Assembly (NCBI GenBank): GCA_019243895.1
Contig: JAFATP010000170.1
Span: 1-6,152, forward strand
DNA length: 6,152 nt
Reading direction: 5' to 3'
Origin: Alphaproteobacteria bacterium
GTDB lineage: Bacteria > Pseudomonadota > Alphaproteobacteria > Rickettsiales > SXRF01
In this document: one piece after another, positions 1 through 6,152 of the stretch
Numbering within the stretch: the stretch's first letter is position 1
How the letters are laid out: each line of letters begins with the position of its first letter
Position numbers and translations under genes: made by a program
Notes under the pieces: model-generated
The model's database searches: none
The model's input: the letters and a program-made list of their open reading frames with translations, nothing else
Told to the model about the DNA's origin: nothing

Positions 1-9
1 TCTCCACCC

Positions 10-37
10 AAGCGCCGCCTTCGTGCGGCGCTTTTTT
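10..37 (+). terminator. Rho-independent terminator of an upstream + strand gene
   Basis: A 9-bp perfect stem (10-18 pairs with 25-33; the seven inner pairs are all G-C) closes a 6-base loop at 19-24 and runs into six consecutive T's at 32-37. This is the classic intrinsic terminator layout for + strand transcription. The opposite strand has no T tract after the stem, so it should work in one direction only. The gene it serves ends left of the window. The following stretch, 38-95, holds no feature I can recognise, and no terminator for the - strand gene ending at 96 is visible there. Confidence 0.9.
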
Positions 38-95
38 ATGCCCGGCTGCCAGTCTTGGGTGCATCTCGTATCGCTGCCCTGCGCGGGGAAACACC

Positions 96-773
96 TTAAA
101 TACCCCCTATTCTAAAACTATCGAGAAGCACGGAACGTTTTCCTTCCGCCCGCCTTGCTTGCCGCTCCAGGTGCTCGTCAATAATGTGAAGCGTTTCAGC
201 GGATGCGATCCAGTGCATTTCATGCCCCGCGCGTCTGGCAATCTCTTTTTGCCTGTGCAGTGTCGGATTCACGCCCTTGCTTTCCCAGACAGGGTCTTCG
301 GGGTCAGGCAGCACTCCATGATTGGCCGCGGCGGCGCGGTGCTCGTTGGCGATGAAATAATCGATGTCGCTAGGGTTGTACCCGAAGCTGATGCCTTGCA
401 AGGCCACCTGAGCCTCTCCCGGGTTGGCTTGATCGTAGCTGACCGCGCCAAGCTCCGGGCTCGCGCGGATAATTTGCATCAGCGTTTCTTGCAATTTCCT
501 GCTCTCGCCATTCACCGTTTCCTGCAGGCGTTCCTTGCAAGCAGGCAGCGCGGAAAGCGCGGCAGAAAGAACTTTCTCTCCCCGCAACATGCTGTAGGCA
601 TCGGCAAGCGAAGCGCACCACGCTGTGATTTCTTTCTCCAGCTTTTGCGCGCGAGCGATGGGATCTTTCGTGTCGTATACGATATAAGGGCTGTCCGGAA
701 TGATATACGCGCGGCTTATACTGCCGATAGGCAAGCCGGTGTTCCGTTCGAATTCTTCCGCTTCTCTGTTCAC
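96..773 (-). CDS. Conserved-looking protein of unknown function, 225 aa
   Basis: I do not recognise this protein and assign no function. It is predicted cytoplasmic: there is no signal peptide and no hydrophobic stretch long enough to span a membrane. Residues about 36-105 are largely helical and charged (for example ARAQKLEKEITAW at 41-53). A more distinctive central part includes GYNPSDIDYFIANEHRAA (131-148) and PDPEDPVWESKGVNP (156-170). Residues 171-215 are strongly basic and helical. Codons read as genuine coding sequence, whereas the overlapping + strand frame gives a typical Arg/His-rich shadow. The start is GTG at 771-773; an in-frame stop at 798-800 limits upstream extension and no ATG lies between. 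No clear Shine-Dalgarno sequence is seen. The gene sits 98 bp downstream of secA in the same orientation, but a good promoter in the gap suggests independent expression. GC content is lower than in its neighbours, compatible with a lineage-specific or acquired gene. Confidence 0.75.
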   Translation of the reverse strand: MNREAEEFERNTGLPIGSISRAYIIPDSPYIVYDTKDPIARAQKLEKEITAWCASLADAYSMLRGEKVLSAALSALPACKERLQETVNGESRKLQETLMQIIRASPELGAVSYDQANPGEAQVALQGISFGYNPSDIDYFIANEHRAAAANHGVLPDPEDPVWESKGVNPTLHRQKEIARRAGHEMHWIASAETLHIIDEHLERQARRAEGKRSVLLDSFRIGGI

Positions 774-794
774 GGCACGCCCATTCGTTAAATA

Positions 795-823
795 ATATTA
801 ACAAAAATAGCGTCTGCCGTCAA
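795..823 (-). promoter_or_regulatory. Sigma70-type promoter for the 225-aa gene
   Basis: Read on the - strand, TTGACG (823-818) is a 5/6 match to the -35 consensus. A 17-bp spacer leads to TAATAT (800-795), a 4/6 match to the -10 consensus, preceded by TG plus one base (803-801), which is the extended -10 arrangement. Transcription would start near 788, about 15 bases before the GTG start. The -35 TTGAC is also one arm of a weak inverted repeat with TTGAC on the + strand at 833-837 (9-base loop), which may be chance. The 774-871 gap holds no convincing terminator after secA, so read-through from secA is also possible. Confidence 0.65.
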
Positions 824-871
824 TCCGAGCGGTTGACCTGCCCGTCCTTATCAACACTTACACGTCGAGCC

Positions 872-3697
872 TCAGCGAATCGCCCCGTGGCAATGCTTGT
901 ATTTCTTGCCGGAGCCGCAGGGGCACGGCTCATTGCGCCCCACTTTCGGCGCGGCTGCCGCAGGCGGGGCGGTGGCTGAGGGAAGCCCGGCTGCCGCGGC
1001 GGGGTCTTCGCGCGTTTCCATCATCTGCTGAGAAGGCATGATGCGGTCCCAGCCCGGCGGCGGCTCGGCGGCGATTTCCAGATGCGCCACGCGCAGCGTC
1101 ACCAGTTCGCGCAAATGATTCAGCATCTGCTCGAACAGGGTGAAGGCTTCGTGTTTGTATTCGTTCAGCGGATCGCGCTGACCGTAGGCGCGCAGATTGA
1201 TGCCGTGGCGCAAGTGATCCAGCGTATGCAGGTGATCTTTCCATAAGCTGTCCAGCGTCTGCAGCAGCACGCGTTTTTCGGCGATGGTGAGTATCTCCTG
1301 ATATTTCTCCGTCTTGCCCGCCATCAGCGCGTCGGTTTCCTTGCGGATGCGCTCGCGGATCTCGTCATCGGCAATGCCCTCCTCCTGCGCCCATGCCGCC
1401 ACCGGCATATGCAGGCCGAAAATGCGGAACAGCTCTTTCTGAAGCCCTTCCGCCTGCCATTCATGCGGATAGGCTTTGGGCGGAATATGCGTGGTAACCA
1501 GATCGGCAATCACCTGTTCGCGCATGTCGGCGATGGTCTCCGACACGTCCTCTGCCTCCATCAGCTCAATGCGCTGCTCGTAGATCACCTTGCGCTGATC
1601 GTTCATCACGTCGTCGTACTTGAGCAGGTTCTTGCGGATTTCGTAGTTGCGCGCCTCCACCTTGGTCTGCGCCTTTTCGATGGCGCGCGTCATCCATGGG
1701 TGGAAAATGGCTTCCCCTTCTTTCAAACCCAGCCGCTGCAGCAGCCCGTCGATGCGCTCGCCGCCGAAAATGCGCATCAAATCGTCTTCCAGCGAGATGA
1801 AAAACTTGGAAGCGCCGGGGTCGCCCTGGCGGCCGGAACGCCCGCGCAGCTGATTATCGATGCGGCGGGATTCATGCCGCTCGGTGCCCATCACGTAAAG
1901 TCCCCCCGCCTCGATGACGCCGTCCTTGGCCTCCGCCACCTCGCCGCGCAGTTTTTCCGCCGCCGCCGCATCCGGCGTTTCGCCGAATTGCTGGCGGATC
2001 ATCATATCGGCATTGCCGCCCAGCATGATGTCGGTGCCGCGGCCAGCCATGTTGGTGGCGATGGTCACCGCTCCCGGCCTGCCCGCCTGCGCGATGATAT
2101 AAGCCTCTTGCTCGTGATAGCGCGCATTCAGCACCTGATGAGGAATCGGCACATCCTTCGCGGTAATGGATTCCAGATATTCCCCGGTCGCCTGCATTTC
2201 CGCCGCCTGCGTTTCCAGCTGCTTGCGCTGCTCCTGTTTTTCGCCCAGCTTTTCCGCCTGCGCCTTCAGCTGCGCCGCCTGTCCCAGCACGATCTTGCCG
2301 GTTTCGCGGATGTATTTCTTATCCTTCAGCCGCGCCGAAAGATATTCGGATTTCTCGATGGAGGCGGTGCCCACCAGCACCGGCTGCCCGCGCCTGCGGC
2401 ACTCGGCGATATGGGTGATGGCGGCGCGGTATTTCTCCGCCGCGGTGCGGTAAATCTCATCGTCGTAATCCTGGCGCGTCACTGGCAGGTTGGTGGGGAT
2501 CTCGATGACTTCCAGCTTATAAATGTCGCGGAACTCCCCCGCTTCCGTCATCGCCGTGCCGGTCATGCCGGCGAGCTTGGGATACAGCCGGAAATAATTC
2601 TGGAATGTGATTGAGGCGAGCGTCTGGTTCTCGTTCTGGATGGAAACGCCCTCCTTGGCCTCCAGCGCCTGGTGCAGCCCCTCGGAATAGCGCCTGCCTT
2701 CCATCATGCGGCCGGTGAATTCATCGATGATGATCACCTTATTGTCCTTCACGATGTAGTCCACATCGCGGGAAAACATCTTATGCGCCCGCAGCGCCTG
2801 GTTCACATGATGCACCAGCGACACATTCTCCAGATCATACAGGGAAGCGGGCGGCGTAAGCAGCCCGTCCGCCGCCAGCAGCGCCTCCATATGCTTCACG
2901 CCCGCTTCCGTGAGCGTCACCGTGCGGTGCTTTTCGTCTTTTTCGAAATCCTCCGCCGTCAATTGCGGAATCAGCGCGTTGGCCCGCACATACAACACGG
3001 AATTATCCTCGGTGGGCCCGGAAATGATCAGCGGCGTGCGCGCCTCGTCGATGAGGATGGAGTCCACCTCGTCCACGATGGCGTAATGGAACGGGCGATG
3101 CACCATGCCGTCGCGCCCGTATTTCATATTGTCGCGCAGGTAGTCGAATCCCAGCTCGTTATTGGTGGCGTAAGTGATGTCGCAGTTATAAGCGGCGCGC
3201 CGCTCGTCATCGTCCAGCCCGTGCACGATCACGCCGCAGCTCAAACCCAGGAACGTATAGAGCTTGCCCATCCATTCGGCGTCGCGCTTGGCGAGGTAGT
3301 CGTTGACCGTCACCACGTGCACGCCCTTGCCGGTCAGCGCATTGAGATAGGCCGGCAGCGTGCACACCAGCGTCTTGCCTTCGCCCGTCTTCATTTCGGC
3401 GATCATACCGCGATGCAGCACCATGCCGCCGATCAGCTGCACGTCGAAGTGCCGCATATTGAGCGCCCGCTTACCGGCTTCACGCACCGTGGCAAACGCT
3501 TCCGGCAGCAGCGAATCCAGCGTCTCTCCGCCGCTTAAGCGCTCTTTCAGCCAGGTGGTGCGGCCGCGCAGCTCCTCGTCGGACAGGCGGGAAACCGCAG
3601 GCTCCAGCGCATTGATCCGTTCAATCGTGGGAGTGAGCGATTTTAAGAAGCGTTCGTTGGCGGTGCCGAACAGCTTGCGGGCAAGGGTAGAAAACAT
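872..3697 (-). CDS. secA: SecA, preprotein translocase ATPase motor
   Basis: SecA couples ATP hydrolysis to pushing unfolded preproteins through SecYEG at the inner membrane. All family parts are present in 941 residues: Gln of the Q-motif region (Q87 in HFDVQLIGG), Walker A MKTGEGKT (102-109), Walker B DEVD (209-212), preprotein cross-linking domain (about 229-372), second ATPase domain with [10 protein letters not shown] (552-561) and [13 protein letters not shown] (616-628), helical scaffold and wing (about 630-870), a Pro/Ala-rich linker (about 878-918), and a zinc/SecB-binding tail with C925, C927, C936 and H937. The start is ATG at 3695-3697, because [11 protein letters not shown] matches the usual SecA N-terminus; the frame stays open 111 codons upstream, but that part lies antisense to the isomerase gene. 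At 941 residues it is longer than E. coli SecA (901), mainly because about 56 extra residues (roughly 461-516) lie between SIEKSE and [11 protein letters not shown]. The leader has no clear Shine-Dalgarno sequence. Identity is certain. Confidence 0.98.
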   Translation of the reverse strand: MFSTLARKLFGTANERFLKSLTPTIERINALEPAVSRLSDEELRGRTTWLKERLSGGETLDSLLPEAFATVREAGKRALNMRHFDVQLIGGMVLHRGMIAEMKTGEGKTLVCTLPAYLNALTGKGVHVVTVNDYLAKRDAEWMGKLYTFLGLSCGVIVHGLDDDERRAAYNCDITYATNNELGFDYLRDNMKYGRDGMVHRPFHYAIVDEVDSILIDEARTPLIISGPTEDNSVLYVRANALIPQLTAEDFEKDEKHRTVTLTEAGVKHMEALLAADGLLTPPASLYDLENVSLVHHVNQALRAHKMFSRDVDYIVKDNKVIIIDEFTGRMMEGRRYSEGLHQALEAKEGVSIQNENQTLASITFQNYFRLYPKLAGMTGTAMTEAGEFRDIYKLEVIEIPTNLPVTRQDYDDEIYRTAAEKYRAAITHIAECRRRGQPVLVGTASIEKSEYLSARLKDKKYIRETGKIVLGQAAQLKAQAEKLGEKQEQRKQLETQAAEMQATGEYLESITAKDVPIPHQVLNARYHEQEAYIIAQAGRPGAVTIATNMAGRGTDIMLGGNADMMIRQQFGETPDAAAAEKLRGEVAEAKDGVIEAGGLYVMGTERHESRRIDNQLRGRSGRQGDPGASKFFISLEDDLMRIFGGERIDGLLQRLGLKEGEAIFHPWMTRAIEKAQTKVEARNYEIRKNLLKYDDVMNDQRKVIYEQRIELMEAEDVSETIADMREQVIADLVTTHIPPKAYPHEWQAEGLQKELFRIFGLHMPVAAWAQEEGIADDEIRERIRKETDALMAGKTEKYQEILTIAEKRVLLQTLDSLWKDHLHTLDHLRHGINLRAYGQRDPLNEYKHEAFTLFEQMLNHLRELVTLRVAHLEIAAEPPPGWDRIMPSQQMMETREDPAAAAGLPSATAPPAAAAPKVGRNEPCPCGSGKKYKHCHGAIR

Positions 3698-3705
3698 CGG
3701 GACTC

Positions 3706-3729
3706 GTTCAGGGGGTAGGAAACCTGAAC
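3706..3729. repeat. 7-bp inverted repeat in the secA promoter/leader
   Basis: GTTCAGG (3706-3712) and CCTGAAC (3723-3729) are perfect inverted copies separated by 10 bases. The dyad starts 9 bases upstream of the secA ATG, covers the expected transcription start and touches the -10 hexamer. It could be an operator for a DNA-binding protein, or a small hairpin at the 5' end of the secA message if transcription begins upstream of 3729. It is too far from any T tract to be a terminator. The repeat is seen directly; any function is inferred. Confidence 0.4.
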
Positions 3730-3757
3730 ACATAGGGGCAGGGGCGGGGAATGTCAA
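3729..3757 (-). promoter_or_regulatory. secA: Candidate secA promoter
   Basis: On the - strand, a perfect -35 hexamer TTGACA (3757-3752) is followed by a 17-bp spacer and a weaker -10, TATGTG (3734-3729, three of six consensus bases). The start point would fall near 3722, giving a leader of about 25 bases before the secA ATG. The consensus -35 and exact spacing support it; the poor -10 lowers confidence. Confidence 0.5.
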
Positions 3758-3765
3758 TGTAAGCC

Positions 3766-3794
3766 TTGCCAATCGCGGGGGCTTATGCGATATG
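3766..3794 (+). promoter_or_regulatory. Candidate promoter for the isomerase-argJ operon
   Basis: TTGCCA (3766-3771) is a 5/6 match to the -35 consensus. A 17-bp spacer leads to GATATG (3789-3794), a weak -10 that is preceded by TGC as in extended -10 promoters. It lies back to back with the candidate secA promoter; only 8 bp separate the two -35 hexamers, so one regulator could affect both directions. An alternative -10, TATGTC at 3791-3796, would need a 19-bp spacer. Confidence 0.35.
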
Positions 3795-3820
3795 TCACGC
3801 TTCTGAATCGCTTGGTAAGA

Positions 3821-3825
3821 AAGGA
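3821..3825 (+). promoter_or_regulatory. Ribosome binding site of the isomerase gene
   Basis: AAGGA ends 8 bases before the ATG at 3834. This is the clearest Shine-Dalgarno sequence in the window and fixes the start of the isomerase. The secA, argJ and 225-aa genes lack an equally good one. Confidence 0.7.
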
Positions 3826-3833
3826 TATCCGCC

Positions 3834-4817
3834 ATGAAATATCTCGTTGCCGCGCTGCTGGCGTATGCCTGCGTGCTCGGATCAGCCGTTGCGCAGGATG
3901 AAAAGACCGCAAGCCCGGCCGCGGAAGAGGGAATGAGACAGGAAACACTCAAATCTGAAGATGCTCCTAAGCCGGACCCCGCCAAGAAATCTGAAAAAAA
4001 GGCTTCCGAAGGCGAGAATAAACCGGTCAAGGATTATGTCATTCTGCATGTGAATGGGGAGGACATTAAAAATTCCGAAGCCGAGGAGATGTGGAAAAGC
4101 CTGTTTCCCGGCGCCAACGCCCCTGATTTCAATAGCTTTGACGAAAATGTGCGCTTGAATGTGCTGAGGGGCATCGTCAGCGAGCGGCTGGTGTATCAGC
4201 AGGCGGTCAAAGACGGCTTCGACAAGAGCGAAGAAGTACAAAAACGCCTGGATGCGCTGAAAAAGCAGCTGATTCTGCAGGCCTTCATGGAAAGCAAGGC
4301 GAAGACGCTGGTCACCGATCAGCAGCTGAAGGACGCTTATGCCAAGAAGCTCTCCACCATGAAGGATGAAGAGGAAGTCCATGCCCGCCACATCCTGGTG
4401 GCCACCGAGGACGAAGCCAAGGCCGTTGAAAAGGAATTAAAAAAAGGAACGAGCTTTGAAAAGCTGGCCAAAGAGAAAACGCTGGACAAGGCTTCCGGCG
4501 CGCAGGGCGGGGATCTGGGCTGGTTCACCAAGGACAAGATGGTGCCTGAATTCGCCGCGGCGGCGTTTAAGCTGAAAAAGGGCGAAGTGTCCGATCCGGT
4601 GAAGACGGCGTTCGGCTGGCATATCATCAAGATTGAAGACCGCCGCAAGGTGCGCATCCCGAGCTTCGAGGAAATGAAGGAGGATTTACGCGCCGAGCAA
4701 AGCAGCGCCGCTCTTCAGGCTTATGTGGACGGGCTGCTGAAAAAGGCGGACGTGAAATATTTCGATCCGGAAGGCAAGGAAAAGCCCTTCCCGCTGACCC
4801 CGAAAAAAGCTCCCTGA
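3834..4817 (+). CDS. Exported parvulin-type peptidyl-prolyl cis-trans isomerase
   Basis: This 327-residue protein is a SurA/PrsA-like folding factor that catalyses cis-trans isomerisation of Xaa-Pro bonds, most likely in the periplasm. Residues 1-20 form a Sec signal peptide (basic K2, hydrophobic core, AVA at 18-20 before Q21). C13 does not sit in a proper lipobox, so a lipoprotein is unlikely. Residues 21-65 are a Lys/Glu/Pro-rich low-complexity spacer. Residues about 66-170 form a helical chaperone-like region starting [10 protein letters not shown], as in SurA N-terminal domains. The parvulin domain spans about 180-272, with VHARHILV (182-189), GGDLGWF (225-231), VPEF (237-240) and FGWHIIKI (260-267); H186 and H263 fit the paired active-site histidines. 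A short tail ends in Lys/Pro. Divergence from secA makes sense for a factor acting on Sec substrates. The exact subfamily is uncertain, so no symbol is given. Confidence 0.92.
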   Translation: MKYLVAALLAYACVLGSAVAQDEKTASPAAEEGMRQETLKSEDAPKPDPAKKSEKKASEGENKPVKDYVILHVNGEDIKNSEAEEMWKSLFPGANAPDFNSFDENVRLNVLRGIVSERLVYQQAVKDGFDKSEEVQKRLDALKKQLILQAFMESKAKTLVTDQQLKDAYAKKLSTMKDEEEVHARHILVATEDEAKAVEKELKKGTSFEKLAKEKTLDKASGAQGGDLGWFTKDKMVPEFAAAAFKLKKGEVSDPVKTAFGWHIIKIEDRRKVRIPSFEEMKEDLRAEQSSAALQAYVDGLLKKADVKYFDPEGKEKPFPLTPKKAP

Positions 4818-4820
4818 TCG

Positions 4821-6029
4821 ATGACGCTATCGCCGCTGGCTCCCGCCGCGATTGCCGAACTGCCGCCCATTGCCGGAGTGCGTCTAAATGCCGCGGCGGC
4901 CGGCATCCGCTATCCCGGCAGGCCGGATCTGCTGCTGGCGGAGTTCGGCGAAGGCACGGTCTGCGCCGGCGTTTTCACCACCTCGCTCACTGCCGCCGCG
5001 CCGGTGCTTTTATGCCGCGAGCACGTGAAATCCGGCGCAGCGCGGGTGCTCGTGGTCAATTCCGGTAATTCCAACGCCTTCACCGGCCGGGCGGGTGACG
5101 CCGCTCTTTCGCGGGTTCAGGACGCTGCCTGCGCGCTGGCGGGATGCGAGAAAGAGGCATTCTACATGGCCTCCACGGGAGTCATCGGCGAGCCTTTGCC
5201 GGATCAGCGCATCACTCAGGCATTGCCCGCGCTGCATGCCTCGCTTGCGCAGGACGGCTGGAACGCGGCGGCGCGCGCCATCATGACCACCGACACTTTT
5301 CCCAAGCAGGCCACCCGCAAGGCGCGGATCGGCGGCACGGACGTCACGCTGAACGGCATCGCCAAAGGCTCCGGCATGATCGCGCCCGATATGGCCACCA
5401 TGCTGGCGTTTTTCTTCACCGATGCCGCCATTCCCGCCGCCGCCCTTCAGCCCATGCTGGAGGCGGCCAACGCGCAGTCATTCAACTGCATCACGGTAGA
5501 CGGCGACACCTCCACCAGCGATACGGTGCTGCTCTTCGCCACCGGCAAGGCCGGCAACGCGGCGGATGATTACGGTGATTTCGCGCGGGCGCTCTCGGAG
5601 CTTACGGCCGAGCTGGCGCAGGCGGTGGTGCGCGACGGCGAGGGGGCGTCCAAATTCATCACCATTGACGTCACCGGCGCCGAGCATGACGCAGCGGCGC
5701 GGCGCATCGCCATGAGCATCGCCAATTCGCCGCTAGTGAAAACGGCGATCGCCGGCGAAGACGCCAATTGGGGCCGCATTGTGATGGCGGTGGGCAAGGC
5801 CGGCGAGCGGGCCGACCGCGACGCGCTCACCATCGCCGTCGGCGGCGTTACCGTAGCGCGCAACGGCGCGGTAGCGCCTGAATACCGCGAGGCCATGATC
5901 GAGCCGCATATGAAAGGCCGGGAGATTACGATCGCGGTGGATGTAGGGATCGGCTCAGGCCGTGCCCGCGTCTGGACGTGCGACCTGACGCACGGCTATA
6001 TCGACATCAACGGCAGCTATCGCAGCTAG
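4821..6029 (+). CDS. argJ: ArgJ, glutamate N-acetyltransferase (ornithine acetyltransferase)
   Basis: ArgJ moves the acetyl group from N-acetylornithine to glutamate, recycling it in arginine biosynthesis; some members also use acetyl-CoA to acetylate glutamate (the first step). Which type this is cannot be read from the sequence. The 402-residue length is normal. Family signatures run throughout: GIRYPGRPDLLL (28-39), VLVVNSGNSNAFTGRAG (76-92), STGVIGEPLP with the oxyanion-hole pair T119-G120, TTDTFPK (156-162), GSGMIAPDMATML (183-195), RDGEGASKF (271-279) and a C-terminus ending INGSYRS. By family knowledge the precursor cleaves itself between A192 and T193, and T193 becomes the N-terminal nucleophile of the beta chain. 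K182, E274 and N397 fit the conserved substrate-binding positions. The ATG is 3 bp after the isomerase stop without a clear Shine-Dalgarno sequence, suggesting translational coupling; MTLSPLAP fits known ArgJ N-termini. No terminator is visible after it. Confidence 0.97.
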   Translation: MTLSPLAPAAIAELPPIAGVRLNAAAAGIRYPGRPDLLLAEFGEGTVCAGVFTTSLTAAAPVLLCREHVKSGAARVLVVNSGNSNAFTGRAGDAALSRVQDAACALAGCEKEAFYMASTGVIGEPLPDQRITQALPALHASLAQDGWNAAARAIMTTDTFPKQATRKARIGGTDVTLNGIAKGSGMIAPDMATMLAFFFTDAAIPAAALQPMLEAANAQSFNCITVDGDTSTSDTVLLFATGKAGNAADDYGDFARALSELTAELAQAVVRDGEGASKFITIDVTGAEHDAAARRIAMSIANSPLVKTAIAGEDANWGRIVMAVGKAGERADRDALTIAVGGVTVARNGAVAPEYREAMIEPHMKGREITIAVDVGIGSGRARVWTCDLTHGYIDINGSYRS

Positions 6030-6152
6030 CAGACGCCGCCTGCGGGCCCGTCCAGGCTATCGCACAGCTTGGTCACGCCGTTATTGAGACCATGAATAAT
6101 CGCATCCCCAGAGATACTGCAAACCTTCGCCCCGGCATTCGCCAGTTTTTGT
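6026..6152 (-). CDS. Probable C-terminal end of an unidentified gene, running off the window
   Basis: A - strand frame stays open from the right edge to TAG at 6026-6028, encoding at least 41 residues whose last part reads LCDSLDGPAGGVC. An earlier stretch reads LANAGAKVCSISGD. Third codon positions favour G/C as in the real genes here, which supports coding. Its stop shares the palindrome GCTAGC (6025-6030) with the argJ stop, so the two genes would converge with a 3-base overlap and no terminator between them. It contains four cysteines, including the final residue. I do not recognise the family. A competing + strand frame starts at ATG 6092 and is also open to the edge, but has no clear ribosome site. 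The fragment is too short to decide firmly. Confidence 0.45.
   Translation of the reverse strand, partial: QKLANAGAKVCSISGDAIIHGLNNGVTKLCDSLDGPAGGVC

Noticed and set aside
159..791. + strand open frame (210 aa) opposite the 225-aa gene
   Set aside because: Composition is Arg/His/Phe-rich and shadow-like, and the only good promoter nearby points the other way. The - strand product looks more like a real protein.
831..855. Possible secA terminator: GTTGA (832-836) and TCAAC (851-855) as an inverted repeat
   Set aside because: Only 5 bp with a 14-base loop and no T tract on the - strand side; too weak to call.
1409..2614. Long + strand open frame (401 aa) antisense to secA
   Set aside because: Its His/Arg/Leu-rich composition without recognisable domains is typical of a shadow frame opposite a GC-rich gene. 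secA on the other strand is unambiguous.
2672..3538. Second long + strand open frame (288 aa) antisense to secA
   Set aside because: Same reasoning: it mirrors conserved secA codons and has an unnatural His/Gln/Arg-rich composition.
3870..3875. Cys13 of the isomerase as a lipoprotein attachment site
   Set aside because: The residues before C13 (A10, Y11, A12) do not form a lipobox, while AVA at 18-20 is a good signal peptidase I site.
3698..4030. The secA frame extended upstream by 111 codons to an earlier start
   Set aside because: The extension lies antisense to the signal peptide and spacer region of the isomerase and crosses the intergenic promoters. [11 protein letters not shown] at 3697 matches the normal SecA N-terminus.
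6031..6052. Possible argJ terminator in the GC-rich stretch after the stop
   Set aside because: GACG/CGTC ends are followed by mismatches inside, and there is no T run, so no stable intrinsic terminator is supported.

Overview
The window looks like a chromosomal housekeeping segment from an alphaproteobacterium. The basis is the SecA sequence style, with a C-terminal zinc motif, and the gene order: secA divergent from a secreted parvulin-type prolyl isomerase that is followed by argJ. To my knowledge that order recurs in alphaproteobacteria. The secA, isomerase and argJ genes are GC-rich with a G/C bias at third codon positions. The leftmost gene is visibly less GC-rich (28 G/C of 60 at 661-720, against 44 of 60 at 5821-5880). 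I cannot name a genus.

Layout, left to right. A strong rho-independent terminator (10-37, + strand) closes a transcript that lies outside the window, and 38-95 shows nothing. A 225-residue protein of unknown function is encoded on the - strand (96-773, GTG start) behind its own good sigma70-type promoter (795-823). secA follows on the - strand (872-3697, 941 residues). The 136-bp gap 3698-3833 holds back-to-back promoters and a 7-bp inverted repeat overlapping the secA promoter and leader. On the + strand, an exported parvulin-type peptidyl-prolyl isomerase (3834-4817) is followed after 3 bp by argJ (4821-6029), evidently one transcript. At the right edge, a - strand reading frame (6026-6152) enters from outside the window and ends on a TAG interlocked with the argJ TAG.

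How the genes fit together. SecA is the ATPase motor that pushes unfolded preproteins through SecYEG. The divergent isomerase carries a Sec signal peptide and probably helps exported proteins fold in the periplasm, so these two are functionally linked. ArgJ is a cytoplasmic arginine-biosynthesis enzyme, and its link to the isomerase appears to be only transcriptional and translational.

I do not see a defence system, mobile element, CRISPR array, RNA gene or other clearly novel system. The points most worth a second look are an insertion of roughly 56 residues, rich in charged residues and Gln, in the second ATPase domain of SecA; the unrecognised 225-residue protein with its strong promoter and possible four-codon leader frame; the dyad over the secA promoter; and the partial gene at the right edge.
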